Shown here: one piece after another, positions 34,750 through 46,285 of the stretch
Numbering within the stretch: the stretch's first letter is position 1
Layout: each line of letters starts with the position of its first letter
Assembly (NCBI RefSeq): GCF_051622035.1
Contig: NC_135356.1
Location: 1,550,001 to 1,614,000, forward strand
Length of the DNA: 64,000 nt
Source: Arctopsyche grandis
Lineage: Eukaryota > Arthropoda > Insecta > Trichoptera > Hydropsychidae
Reading direction: 5' to 3'
Translations under genes and position numbers: made by a program
Notes under the pieces: generated by a model
Told to the model about the DNA's origin: nothing
Database searches by the model: none
What the model saw: the letters and a program-made list of their open reading frames with translations, nothing else

Positions 34750-36271
34750 GGGATTATACCGGCTATAAATTTCACCAGACACTATTTTATCGCGAATTAA
34801 GTACATTTTCACTACATAATATAACATTAAAAATAGATGCAAATGACGTATTGTGCATTAGGTGGTTTTGAATTCGTTTATTTTCAGTATTAAATGTGTG
34901 TATTTCAAATTGATAAATTCATTGGCAACACGGACCGACCATATCGTAATAAATGTGATAAGACGGTTGTTTCAATTGCGATCGAAACATACAAATGGTT
35001 CAAGCTTTAAATAATTAAGTATGATTGTTTGAATAACGGTTAATTAGGGTTGCTAGGCGTCCCGATTGATCGAGATTGTCACCGGTTATAAGCCTCGTGT
35101 CCCAGTGTCCCGGACGAACCTTTTCGGAACGTCGAAAAGTCTCAGTTTTCAAATATTTCTATTACGCATACTTTTATGAAATATTAACAGATTATTTGAA
35201 ACAATTGACAATACAATTAAAAAAATATTGTATTGTCAAAAATATCAGAATTGAAACAGTTGAATATTTAAATACGAAAACTATTATAACAAATGACACA
35301 TATTTGTTCAATAAATTTGTTGCATCAAAAATATATAAAAAAGAGAATAAAAATCCCCAAATTCGAATGGAAAAATATGTCGCTGTAGAAAAATGCGTAG
35401 TTACATTATTTTCTCGAATATTCTCGCTAATGGAGATTCAATGAACTTAATGAAAGAAATATACTTTCTATGGATGAAAGTATTCTACAGTGCATTGAAA
35501 ACTATGATTTCAATTGTTGCCAAATGTAATTATTTGAAATAAAAACTAAGTGGTCTAATATTGTTGATTTTTTCGGGTGACTTGGAAGAAATCTGAAATT
35601 TATGATTCAATTTAGATTAAGGTTTTTAATAAAAATAACCAAATACAGTCATCTGATCCAAGAAAAAAAGCGTTTTTCATTTACCGGCAGATTATTTACC
35701 GTTCACCGGTTCTGAAATTTGACGGTAAATTGTAATCCGTAATGTTGATATAACTTTATTTTTTTTTAATTATATACGTTTCAATGTAGGGAAACTTAAC
35801 CACATAGAGATATCTATTCCTGTAAAAAAAAAAAAAGAATTTTCTATATCTATCGGTAGACGGTAAATTGCAATCCTACTTATAAGGATGTTTGGTTCAC
35901 GGCACAATGCAATCGATCAAGTGACACTACTTAGGGCTACCGTAAGTGTCTACATGCTGACCGGGACGATTAGAAGAAGAAGAAGAAGAATCGAAAAAAT
36001 CAACAAACTTGAATTTTCATTTCGATATTCTTAGCTCGTGAGTTATTTAGACTAAACTATGGGATCACTTTTTTTGTTATCATTTTGGTATCATAGGAAA
36101 AGGGAGTGATGGAATAAAGGCTAGGCGCTAGGGTACTATTTTCCAGGAAACAGGGTATGACTGTTCTCAACCTAAAAAACAAAAACAAAAAAATTTCGCA
36201 ATATAAATTGACAAAAGGCAACCCCTCTTTCCTGGAACGGTACCCGAGAAAATGTAATTTTTTACATAGAT
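34750..36271. other. AT-rich stretch without recognised gene
   Basis: It contains AGGGTTGCTAGGCGTCCCG near 35046 (a possible MITE end) and a 122-codon AT-rich frame at 35076-35444 without recognisable motifs. A short (AGA)n occurs near 35975. Confidence 0.4.
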
Positions 36272-36678
36272 GTATACCCGGAAGGCTTGACCGGAAGAAC
36301 CCAATGCGCCTTCCTGAACAAATAATGCAGCATTTTATTATTACATAAATCACTGTTTTTCCAGAAGCTAAAGAACACGAAATAAAAATTTATTACAGAA
36401 TTAATCCATTGAGACATCTATGGATTTAGATTTTGTACATAATTTTTACAAATTATACACACAATAAATATAGAAGATTTGCGACAGCAGGAAAGATAAT
36501 TTTTTGCCAATTTTGAGGAACCGTTTCAACAATGACCAGATAAAATTGGCAAACTCTGATAAGAAACGATCGATTTGGAGTCACAAATACCCCCAATTCT
36601 AACCAACAGTATGGCGGTTCGAACCCACTGATCACTTGGTGCTAAACATACACGCTACCATTAAGCCGTACTGCTAGT
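36272..36678 (-). mobile_element. tRNA-derived SINE, copy
   Basis: The tail ACCCGGAAGGCTTGACCGGA lies at the left. At the right GGTTCGAACCCACTGATCAC reads, in reverse complement, as a B-box-like motif, followed by GCCGTACTGCTAGTTA of the head. It abuts the foldback element that follows. Confidence 0.65.
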
Positions 36679-37162
36679 TAAGGGTGAAAGGAAGGCCGTT
36701 TAGGGAGAAATCACACAGCGGTGTATGTGGCACGTGGTTCTTTTTTAGATAGTTTTAAACATATAGAAAAATGTGACATTCATGGGACGCATGCATGGCA
36801 CACGGTGGCACACAATTGTATAGAAGTATTTATCCTAACTTGAGAGTGATCCATACCAAAACGACCCTTTGGACCATTTTCGGTAAAATTGTATCCTTGC
36901 TTGACAGTGGTCGATAACGAATATGAGATACACCGTTATCGATCACTGTCAAGCAACGATACAATTTCACTGAAAATGGTCAAAGGGTCATTTTGGTATA
37001 TTCAATTTCAACCACATATGTACGTCGAAAGTGTCGTTTTGAAAGGACGTGTTCCGCCGTGTGCCATGCATGCGTGCCATGAACGTCACATTTGTTCTAT
37101 ATGCTTAAAACTATCTAAAAAAAACCACGTGCCACATTCACCGCTGAGTGATTTCGCCCTTA
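36679..37162. mobile_element. Foldback element family E, about 480 bp
   Basis: The whole unit is an imperfect palindrome: AAATCACACAGCGGTGTATG and GCACGTGGTT on the left against AACCACGTGCCACATTCACC and GATTTCGCCCTTA on the right. The central arms CAAAACGACCCTTTGGACCA and TGGTCAAAGGGTCATTTTGG close on a CGTTATCGA core. Non-coding. A single-arm fragment lies at 46186-46285. Confidence 0.75.
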
Positions 37163-37499
37163 TGGTGTCCCCAGATTTTAAAGCCCGGGACCGTCACCAA
37201 GTAATTGCAGGTTACCCAGTTTTAATTTACCGGTAAATACCGTTGTACCGGTAGTAGCGCGGTCATTTACCGTTCAATGTATATTATGATTTTTGTATTA
37301 TAATTATGATTTTTTTTTTCGTTTGTTTTATAGAAGCCGGCACGTTTTCATAGAAGGAACGTTTTCAACATTTTTATACATTTTACTTAAGTAGGATTAT
37401 TAATAACGGGAAAATATCAAAAGCTTATTTCATTTCTAAGTGTTTGTCAAATAAAAAAAAAACAAAAACACACCCCCGCAGCGTGTTTTTGTCAGATAA

Positions 37500-38215
37500 A
37501 TCAATATCGCTCCAAATATAATACGTCATGCCCGTTGTTGCTGGAACAGTTGGGACTTTATGTCCCTAATAATTATGTTCGTGGTAGACATCATCATTTG
37601 ATGGTTGTACCTGCTGCTCGCACAGTTCTTTTTCGAATGGCTCCTATTCCAAGAGCTATTCGACTCCTCAATGAAATCGTTGCTGCTGTCCCTGAATGTG
37701 ATATTTTCCACCTTGGGGAGCGTAGATTATCGGATATTATCTTAACATATTTATCTGGTAACCTGCGCTCATCATTACTTTCTTAATTTGAATGTGATGA
37801 ATGAGTGGAATCTTAATCTACTCTCTTCCATTTGGGCCTCGCTGTGATTTTATTTTTTATTCATATTTTGTTTTATTTTATTTTACTTTTTCTTTCTCCT
37901 TTGTACATTTTTATATACTATTTTAATTTTTTTCAGTGTAAACAAAGAATGGGATTTATGGATTTTATTTTTAATTTTTACACTTTTGTTATTTTTTTTC
38001 TCTCTCTGAATGATGTATTATTTTCCTTTTGTTACATTTTTTTTTTATTATTATTTTATTTTACCATGTTTTCTGCTTTTGCTTTTTTCCTTTATTTACA
38101 GTTTACTTGTTTTTATATATTTTTCAAATGTAGGCCATTATGGCGCATTAGGTTCTTCCTGTAATGCCACAATGGTCCAAAACTATTAAATAATTAATTA
38201 AATTAAATAAATAAT
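37500..38215 (+). pseudogene. LINE family K C-terminal fragment with 3' UTR, copy 1
   Basis: The open segment ending at about 37785 encodes EQLGLYVPNNYVRGRHHHL and RTVLFRMAPIPRAIRLLNEI, a LINE polyprotein C-terminus. A T-rich 3' UTR follows. Near 38130-38173 the arms GGCCATTATGGCGCATTAGG and CCTGTAATGCCACAATGGTCC form a hairpin, and the copy ends in AAATTAAATAAATAATAATG. The minus-strand copy at 47130-47870 is very similar. Confidence 0.75.
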
Positions 38216-38487
38216 AATGAATAATCCCTTCCCTACCCCCACGCAGCGGAACTGGTATGTAATTTCGCTGAAAAAGCCTTGTTATTGATTCTCAATAGTC
38301 TGGTAATATTCCTTTGTCGATGTTTGTCGTATTTAATATACATGTATATAATATAATATAAAAGATTGTATACGCGTGCTTTCAATTTTAAATGGGTGAT
38401 TTTTTTTCCGCTCTCACATCCCGTTGAATTAATTCGCCGGCGATAGTGTGCATACTTTCTTATTTGTTCTCGAAGTGCGAAACTTAC

Positions 38488-38671
38488 GAGACGTGTGTTC
38501 TTTCGTTCTGTGAACAATGGTAGTCTTGTGGTGCATTGTCAGTGAAAGTGATACATTCCCATGGTGAACCTGTTGCGCATCTCTCTATCTTGAAAACTTG
38601 CCCCAGTTTCAGACCATTCTGTTCTATGTAATGGTGACCTGCATCGTTCCAGTGTTCAATTTCGAGAACGA
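38488..38671 (-). CDS. Probable internal exon of an unidentified gene
   Basis: A 184-nt open segment has an acceptor AACCTTTAG and a donor CTC|GTAAGT, a perfect match to consensus. It encodes VLEIEHWNDAGHHYIEQNG, LKLGQVFKIERCATGSPWE and CITFTDNAPQDYHCSQNERT, with partial codons at both ends (2 + 60 codons + 2). The composition (His, Trp, Cys, Tyr-rich, balanced) is unlike the surrounding repeats. I do not recognise the family. Other exons of the gene are not established; a phase-compatible candidate upstream is at about 40.83-41.0 kb. Confidence 0.5.
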
Positions 38672-39330
38672 CTAAAGGTTTAGTGAACAAACGTCATACA
38701 TATTTGTTTAAAATGTTATCGAGTACAATTTTTTCGGGTACAATTACATAGAAGGAAAGCATTTCAGTAGTGGCGTGCCGTGAAATTCACCTTGTTTTAA
38801 AAATAATGGCTGGTAAAAATATTTTTTGTTTTTTTTTTATTGAACCTGAAAAAATACCTAAAATTCATGCCTCTAGACTAGAATACCCCCTTAAATATAA
38901 ATAATTTTCATTTGCTTAAGTAGTCGCAAATTTTGTTAATACTAAGTTACATATGTCACTTGTTATTGAAGAAGAGTCGGGAAATTTCATTTGTTAAATT
39001 ATTACTCGTGTGGGTTGTGTTGTACACATATTTTTTTCAAGAAACCTTTTCTGCAGTGAAACATAGAAAAGGTAGAAATGTTTTGTTTATTTTTTTTTTA
39101 TTTGACCCTTTACATATTTATGTCGCATTTGTATGTTTCCATTATGTATTATAATATAAAGGTATTATTAATTTTGCTCAAAATGTCAAAGTTCAAATTG
39201 TAAGCGATTATATAATATACTACATATGTATTTAATGCATTTATGAATTTGTTACAAATTCAAAGTAAGTTTGCGAGTTTGAAAAAATATATCGAGTTTT
39301 CGGCATCCTTTGGGTATTTCCGGTTCTAGA

Positions 39331-39430
39331 CAATAAAGTTTTTAGACTTTTTAGTCAGAGGGAGATAGAGTACAGCTGTGCAATAAAGTTTTTAGACTTT
39401 TTAGTCAGAGGGAGATAGAGTCCAGCTGTG
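39331..39430. repeat. 50-bp tandem duplication
   Basis: Two copies of a 50-base unit starting CAATAAAGTTTTTAGACTTT differ at a single position (TACAGCTGTG against TCCAGCTGTG), so the duplication is recent. Confidence 0.95.
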
Positions 39431-40033
39431 CAGCTCACATTGAATGGCTGACAGTTAATTTTGCCGGTGCATAACGGAAAAGAAGGTCCTTCCTTATACC
39501 TGCCATGTATTCGACTACGAATGAAACAATATTTTCGAAGTTTTGTATAGTTTTTAACAAAAATGACGTGAATTTTTTATTTCAAACAATGGATTTCCGG
39601 AAACTTTTGATTTTGAATTACAGGTTTCCGGAAACCCACGGAAACCAATTAAATGACACCACTGCTTTAACAAAGACTAAGTTCTGTGATCGTATCGAAT
39701 GATAATACATATGTAGATTCAGTCAATCACCTTTTTTATTCAATTTCATAAATTGCGCACAATAAATTCTGTTATTTTGACAAAATAATGAATATTAAAT
39801 AAAATAGCATTAATTCGATTATGTTGGCTGCAAATTTGATATTGAAATTTACATATTTTTAATTGTAAAGTTATTCCATTTTTTTTTTATTATCATTAAC
39901 AGTCTCTAATTCAAACCATCATAATTTTAAACACGTAAAAGTATTTTTTTAATTTATATACATATCTCTTCACACCGTTTTTTTAGTCAATCTTTTCAAT
40001 GTACGAATGTGTAAATGAATTTTATAAACTGTT
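39431..40033. other. AT-rich sequence, nothing recognised
   Basis: It includes two GTTTCCGGAAAC-like motifs near 39590-39640 but no supportable gene. Confidence 0.4.
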
Positions 40034-40312
40034 TCATAGAGTTCCCGGAAATATGCACTAAATTGCACTAAATAGCGGCTGAACAGTTTCGAGAAGTCCT
40101 ACTTTTCAAAGGCGCTCAAAAAGAACTTACGCAATGAAATTCCACAAAAAAAAGTTGGTACCCTCGGATAACATTCAAATACCACTTATAGGCACTTTTT
40201 TGTGGAATTCTATTGCGTTAGTTCTCCTCGAGCATCTTTGAAAGTTTGGATGTCTCGCGAGTGCATTTATCTCGAGTGCATTATTCCGGTCACCATTTTT
40301 TGACCTGTATAA
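40034..40312. mobile_element. Foldback-type MITE family F
   Basis: The inner arms CTTACGCAATGAAATTCCAC (about 40127) and GTGGAATTCTATTGCGTTAG (about 40202) are inverted. The right end reads TTCCGGTCACCATTTT. Part of the family forms the 17455-17628 intronic copy. Confidence 0.6.
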
Positions 40313-40445
40313 TACATGTTGGGCAACTCTCATTCATCTCATCCCACACATTTTTCTGATTTCATCCAACCATCTTCCCTGTAGCCTTTAGAGCACCCTT
40401 TTACATTCTCTCGGGTACAATTCGTGCACTTCTTTCATTGTCCGT
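40312..40445 (-). pseudogene. RTE-like LINE C-terminal scrap
   Basis: Read on the minus strand: KEVHELYPRECKRV followed by GRWLDEIRKMCG-like residues, matching the RTE C-terminus but with stops. Confidence 0.55.
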
Positions 40446-40829
40446 GAAGTTTTTGGAGCATTTTGACAGGTTTTCACAACTTAGTATCGCTGTCTATAAG
40501 ATTAAGACTAGTTGGAAACAACACCAACGTCTTTTATTTTCAAAATAATCACGGAAACATGAAAAAAATAAACATTTTCTGAAAATAACGCTTCCTCCTG
40601 CACACATAAAATAGCACCCGTTACAAACGCGGTACGCTTTGTATGGGGACGAGAAATATTATATATTGAATATTGAGCTTTCATTTTATTTTAATAGTCA
40701 AACCACCGAAACTAATCTCGAAAATGAGATGTATGAAAATAATTAACTTTATATTTCGCAATGTTTGTCGAGCAAAATCGATCGGTTGGAGGCACAGAAT
40801 ATCGTTTAAAAACATTTTTTTTTTCAATT
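40446..40829. other. Sequence without recognised gene
   Basis: Nothing supportable was seen here. Confidence 0.4.
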
Positions 40830-41002
40830 AACGTTCTCCTGATACGACAAAAGCTTTCCACTGGGTCTATCGATATGAATCTGTCAATTTGAACATGTGA
40901 GAAATCGGAGTTGAGCCAGTGGATAATTGCCGAACCTCCCTGGGGGTCGTAATTTGATCGTGGTTTTGTGCGTAAGTGATTGTGACACTTTGACTTTGCC
41001 AC
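40830..41002 (-). CDS. Possible exon, unidentified
   Basis: A minus-strand frame reads LRTKPRSNYDPQGGSAIIHW, LNSDFSHVQIDRFISID and PVESFC, with protein-like codon choice by eye. A donor at TTTTGTC|GTATCA would leave phase 1, which fits the exon at 38488-38671, but the acceptor side (CCCCCAG) is weak. It could be chance. No family is recognised. Confidence 0.3.
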
Positions 41003-41404
41003 GTGATTTATTTTTACACCACATTTTGCATTTTCGAGTGTTTTCCAGCCTACGCTATTCTAAAAGTCACACATTCGGATATGAATCGGAGTGAACTGCA
41101 ATCGGCTAAAATTAAATTGAATCCGTGACGGAACACGCGACCTGAAGTTTTGGCACTGAAGAGTAATCCAACTAGAAACGACGGATTGCGGATTCTGAAT
41201 TATAAATTCTGAAAAATTATGATTATCGTCGCGATGACGTGTGACAAATTCATATATATATATACATATGTATGTATGTACATACATATGAACGTACAGA
41301 GCCGTACGAATGACTTAAGCCCCCTTGGCAACTATCAAATAAGCGTCCCTTTATATCTATTTTTTATTTAATATAATAAATAAATGGCAAAGAAATAATT
41401 TTAT

Positions 41405-42062
41405 TATTTTTTGATTTTTAAACGCTTTTTATTATTACTAAATTACGTTCACAATACATCTTATATCTATTTGAATAGCTTCTGATCTACTGATCATTTT
41501 CTATTTTACAATTTTAATATAATTTTGTTAGTAATCATAGTATTAAATTATTCTAATGTTAATGTACAGCATAATAGGAAAAAGAGCTCAAAAACCTATG
41601 TATTTACAATTCTTATAAATGTTCATAATACATCTAATACATGGTTCCGCGACAAATCACTCACGGAATTTACACTCAACGGCGTTTCGCGCACGAAATT
41701 CAGCGACAACTCGCTCACAGCCATTACAAAAAATCACTCACGCGACATTATGTTCACGGAATTATTAAAATAGCGTACATAAACGTTATTTTTTACGCAA
41801 TAATTATTCCAAAACTCAATTAAACGTAACGTGACTAATTAACACACTATCCTATCACAGATATATAAATAAAATATATACAAACCAGTTTAAAATCAAT
41901 TTATTCACTATTTTGTATACTATTTTATACACTATTTTGCTCATCACCGAGACTCACTTCACAAGTGTGTTAGTATACGGTTATTAGTTATTCTGTCATA
42001 GAATCTACTGGCTAGTTTGTTTGTAATGTCGGTAACTAACGAACTTTTATAATGAAAATTAT
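41405..42062 (-). mobile_element. LINE family J 3' fragment, copy 4, interrupted
   Basis: The 3' UTR (TATTATTACTAAATTACGTT ... GAGCTCAAAAACCTATG) and the coding end near 41945-42060 (TCACCGAGACTCACTTCACA) match copy 1. They are separated by about 290 bp at 41643-41930 of unrelated sequence containing CACTCACGGAATTTACACTC and related CACTCA/ACGAAATT motifs. Confidence 0.65.
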
Positions 42063-43112
42063 TTATTGTACTGAAAATACGTTATACAAAATTAAGCTCC
42101 TTTTAGAATAATGAAAATGTATAAACGTATATTAAAACATTCAACTATTAATCTAAAGGCGAATCTATAGATTTATTTACATCGCTTTTAAATTATCAAA
42201 CTCATTATAACGATGTCGTCAAATTTTAAATCGCTTATTAATTTATTTTCTATCGACAAAAGGTTTAAATTAGCCGGCAGAAGGGCTCGGTATTACGGCT
42301 TTGTCTGGGACCGAGAGTTCGCCGGGTTCGGACCGGTGAGTTGACCTTGGTTGAAAATAATTTATTCTGAGTATATTATCTGTAATACTGCTGGTCAGAC
42401 TTGGATATTTGTAACTCTAAGTTAATCGTTGCCCCTCAGAGTTGGCCAATTTTTTGCTGATTTCAATGTTGAAGTGGTTACTCTATTAAATTGGCTAAAA
42501 CCCACCCTATCCACATGTCACCATTGTTTGAGTATGATTTATGTACATGTTTAAAATTCGTAGATGTCCCATTTCGAGTTTTTCAAGTTTGTCCCACTTA
42601 ATTCGTATATGACAATTATTTTTGTTGGCTTTCATTTCAAATTGAACCATTTTCATTTAAAATTAACACTTTTTCAATGTCAATCTGAAATTAAAAAGGG
42701 TCAATTTGGAATGAAAAACCTATATAAATCAAAATCTACATAGTACCAAAAGTGAGTATTGAAATCAATAGTCAGATGTTTTTTCATGGGTTGTGATTTC
42801 TAATTATTTGTAGAGTCAAAAATACACATTATTTTCTATAATATAATAAGCTTATTTTTCAAATTTGTCGCTGACTTTTAAAATTTGCTAGATAATTATA
42901 CTGACTATGGCACAGCAATACTAGATTTTGAATTAATGACTGCAAAAGCCAAAACTATGTATGTATGTAAAATTTTTACATATTTTCAAAGGTAAACGAA
43001 TTATTGCGCAAATAGCGATCGCGCGCACAACAACATGTTTGTACGAGTATGTATTAGCCACAAAAATCGCGAATACGGAATATCAGGTACTCGAGTTCTC
43101 GTTAATACAATA
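42063..43112. other. Sequence without recognised gene
   Basis: A (G+C)-richer patch near 42285-42350 contains GGGTTCGGACC, a possible B-box-like motif, without a convincing A box. A partial MITE family C remnant (CAAAAATCGCGAATACGG) lies near 43060. Confidence 0.35.
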
Positions 43113-43162
43113 TTGAATAGGCTCCTAAGCCAGTCGGTCGAGTGGCTTAGGAGCCTATTCAA
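43113..43162. repeat. Perfect 20-bp inverted repeat
   Basis: TTGAATAGGCTCCTAAGCCA and its exact complement flank a 10-base loop. The arm matches the GTATAGGCTCCTAAACCACT region of family A Helitrons. The sequence to the right (AGACAGACAAACATCCAATT then the TA run) is an inverted Helitron 5' end. Confidence 0.85.
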
Positions 43163-43181
43163 GACAGACAAACATCCAATT

Positions 43182-43186
<5 letters not shown>

Positions 43187-43268
<82 letters not shown>

Positions 43269-43389
43269 TATGATATTATTCCAATATAATTAAATGCAAG
43301 GTCTTTAATAATATTACTGTAAGCTTTGCTGTCTGTAACACGACGTTGACAATTACTTTTACCGTCTAAAAAATATAAAAATATAAAAT

Positions 43390-43457
<68 letters not shown>

Positions 43458-43578
43458 TATGATATTATTCCAATATAATTAAATGCAAGGTCTTTAATAA
43501 TATTACTGTAAGCTTTGCTGTCTGTAACACGACGTTGACAATTACTTTTACCGTCTAAAAAATATAAAAATATAAAAT

Positions 43579-43628
<50 letters not shown>

Positions 43629-43749
43629 TATGATATTATTCCAATATAATTAAATGCAAGGTCTTTAATAATATTACTGTGAGCTTTGCTGTCTGTAACA
43701 CGACGTTGACAATGACTTTTACCGTCTAAAAAATATAAAAATATAAAAT

Positions 43750-43783
<34 letters not shown>

Positions 43784-43904
43784 TATGATATTATTCCAAT
43801 ATAATTAAATGCAAGGCCTTTAATAATATTACTGTGAGCTTTGCTGTCTGTAACACGACGTTGACAATTACTTTTACCGTCTAAAAAATATAAAAATATA
43901 AAAT

Positions 43905-43960
<56 letters not shown>

Positions 43961-44070
43961 TATGATATTATTCCAATATAATTAAATGCAAGGCCTTTAA
44001 TAATATTACTGTGAGCTTTGCTGTCTGTAACACGACGTTGACAATTACTTTTACCGTCTAAAAAATATAA
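43187..44070. repeat. Tandem array: (TA)n plus conserved spacer, five copies
   Basis: Spacers starting AGATATGATATTATTCCAAT occur at 43266, 43455, 43626, 43781 and 43958 (steps of 189, 171, 155 and 177). Each runs through GTCTTTAATAATATTACTGT and CACGACGTTGACAATTAC to GTCTAAAAAATATAAA, then a new TA run. The spacers differ at only a few bases; length changes lie in the TA runs. The last unit continues as repeat H (TTCCCTTAATATAAAATA). Confidence 0.9.
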
Positions 44071-45378
44071 ATTTCCCTTAATATAAAATATATACGTATT
44101 CCGTAAATAAATTAATAATATCAATAACTTTTCAGCGAGCGAACGAGCGAAGGCAAGCATAGAAGAGGCTTGTAATAATAAAAAAATCGTCGTCATATTT
44201 GAATTAAATGGATAAAAATTTGCGTTACTGCGAAAACCATTAACAATTGTGTGGTTTATATTGTATTTTTCGTCGTAAAAAATTTTGCTTCGCGCTCCGA
44301 ACGCCCTTCACAATTTTTCCGCCCTTGGCAAATGTCCCCGTTGCCAATGCCTCGATACAGATCTGTGTACATGTAATATGAGCGTGGCCATGGTACATAC
44401 ATATATAAAGGCTTTTGGAATATGACAAGTCGTACTCTCTTTTCTATTCTTACGCGTCAAAGGATTTCGATCGTCATGGCGATTCGCACCATGGAAACGA
44501 GCATCTTGAGCCCTTCGTTTTCTGTCTCGACTCCTTTTAATTTCCCCCTTAATGGCGACTTGCCGGATTCTAATTTTTCCGATGCGTATTATGTGATCGT
44601 TCTGCACGCTTTTCTTATTTTTTTTTTAATTTCACTTTATTTTTTACACTCGAGAGCTTTCGCTTTCTCATTCCTGTCAGCTAATGAGATGCGAACCCTT
44701 CGTCTATAAGCTCTCCACGTGTATCAAATACGTGGGCGCAAATATCCAGGGTTTTCAATTTTTTACATAATGCGTCAGACCATTTATGGCATTAGACAGA
44801 CAAACGCAAAAGCCAGATTTGAGTATCGGGGAGGCATTACGTCTCATTACGACAATTGTACACACGATTGCCTCCCTACGGCTCTCCAGTAAGAATCCAC
44901 CCCCAACCGTGCTTGATTAAAGCTTATGTATTAGGAAGGAGTGGGTTCATCTTTATCGACGAAGAAAATCTCTTGTCTAATGCGTGTAATCTCGATTATC
45001 CGGGTGTGGATTATCCGTGCTAAAACTAGAAGCTAGGAGTGCCATGAGACTTAATAAAAAAAGTGCATGCTATCGCATTCACCCCCGCTCAACCCGCGAT
45101 GGCCAATTACATTTCGTTTCAGTTTCACATTGCATGTTGGTCACGTTATACAACATTGTTCGTGCGTTTATATAATTTGACTTTTATTTTTTGTTAGTTT
45201 TGAGTTCGTGTTTCGTATTTTAAAACATTTAAATTAATAATATCTAACATATAAAACACTAAAGTTTGTTCGTATGTATGTATGTATTTTTCCCGATTTT
45301 TCCCTTTTCGCCGCCATCTCGCTATGTCAGATTTTAATTGTTTAAAAGCCTATAACTTTTTCTTTTTTTCACTCTATC
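44071..45378. other. Intergenic sequence, partly GC-richer
   Basis: 44280-44740 is less AT-rich than its surroundings and has overlapping frames of 95-99 codons on both strands, neither with recognisable motifs. It could be promoter or untranslated sequence. No feature is claimed. Confidence 0.35.
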
Positions 45379-45384
45379 TATATA

Positions 45385-45465
<81 letters not shown>
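45379..45465. repeat. (TA)n microsatellite
   Basis: An almost pure TA run of about 85 bp, shortly before a family A Helitron. Confidence 0.9.
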
Positions 45466-45470
<5 letters not shown>

Positions 45471-45541
45471 CACATATTTCAAACAGTGCTCACTTTTTAT
45501 CAAGTGCACGAATGCGTGCACCCGGTTACTAGTATTATTAA

Positions 45542-46166
45542 TCTATGTATATATGTATAAAATTGAATGTCTGTTTGTCTGTCTGTCTGTCTCGTATGGG
45601 CTCCTAAACCACTCAATCGATTACGGTGGAACTTTCAGAATTTGTTGTATGCATGTCCGGGAAGATTACTGTGAAAATAAAAACGGAAAAAACCTCTTAA
45701 TAATAATATTCGTAATTACGATTTTACCGACGCGAATGCTTGAAACGCCATTGTGTAGTCAACGAAATGTGTTCGTTGATAACCACTTTACCAGTTGGTT
45801 TGTGACGACACGGCGTTGAAGAGACGTTAGTTGAGCTTCACTAATGGGGAACCGGAAAGGGGAACGCAACGTTCAACGTCCAACATTAACCAAATGTTGG
45901 CTTTTGGTTAATGTTGGACCTCGTTATTGTGGGAGATTAACCTCGTTTAAGAGATACGAGCGTTTGAAAATAGTTCGGTGATTATTCCGCACAAAGCACG
46001 ATCTCACACACGTCACTAAAATCTCGATCACGGAACATATGGCACCCAAAACTTAGTTGGTAGAGCCCCATCCATCACTTAAAACGGGAACGGAAACAGG
46101 AACGGGAACGGGATCGGGAATTGTATGGCTTATTCTGGCATTGCAACGCGTGCCGGCTTCATCTAG
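45542..46166 (+). mobile_element. Helitron-like element, family A copy 3
   Basis: It starts TCTATGTATATATGTATAAA after an A. The 5' part has TGTCTGTCTGTCTGTCTCG, GGCTCCTAAACCACTCAATC and GCATGTCCGGGAAGATTACT. It ends CGTGCCGGCTTCATCTAG then T. A piece of MITE family C (AAAATCTCGATCACGGAACA, about 45975-46055) lies inside, so the element has captured or been hit by another repeat. Confidence 0.75.
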
Positions 46167-46185
46167 TGTTTTATAAAATTTGCTT

Positions 46186-46285
46186 TAGGTTCTCATTATT
46201 TTCGCATGTTTAAAAGTATCTATAAAAAAAAACCATATGCCGTGTTCTTTTCTGTGTGATTTCGCCCTCAGCCCGTACAATCTCT
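46186..46285. mobile_element. Foldback family E, single-arm fragment
   Basis: TTTTCGCATGTTTAAAAGTA, AACCATATGCCGTGTTC and GTGATTTCGCCCTCA match the right arm of 36679-37162. Confidence 0.55.

Noticed and set aside
35076-35444. 122-codon frame MSPVISLVSQCPGRTF... as a gene.
   Set aside because: The composition is that of AT-rich random sequence after a possible MITE end, with no motif or splice support.
43164-44070. Direct repeats considered as a CRISPR-like array.
   Set aside because: Units are 155-189 bp with TA microsatellite linkers in a eukaryotic setting; there are no short repeats with unique spacers.
44308-44709. Overlapping 95-99 codon frames on both strands.
   Set aside because: Neither has recognisable motifs or splice context, and both could arise from the locally higher GC content.
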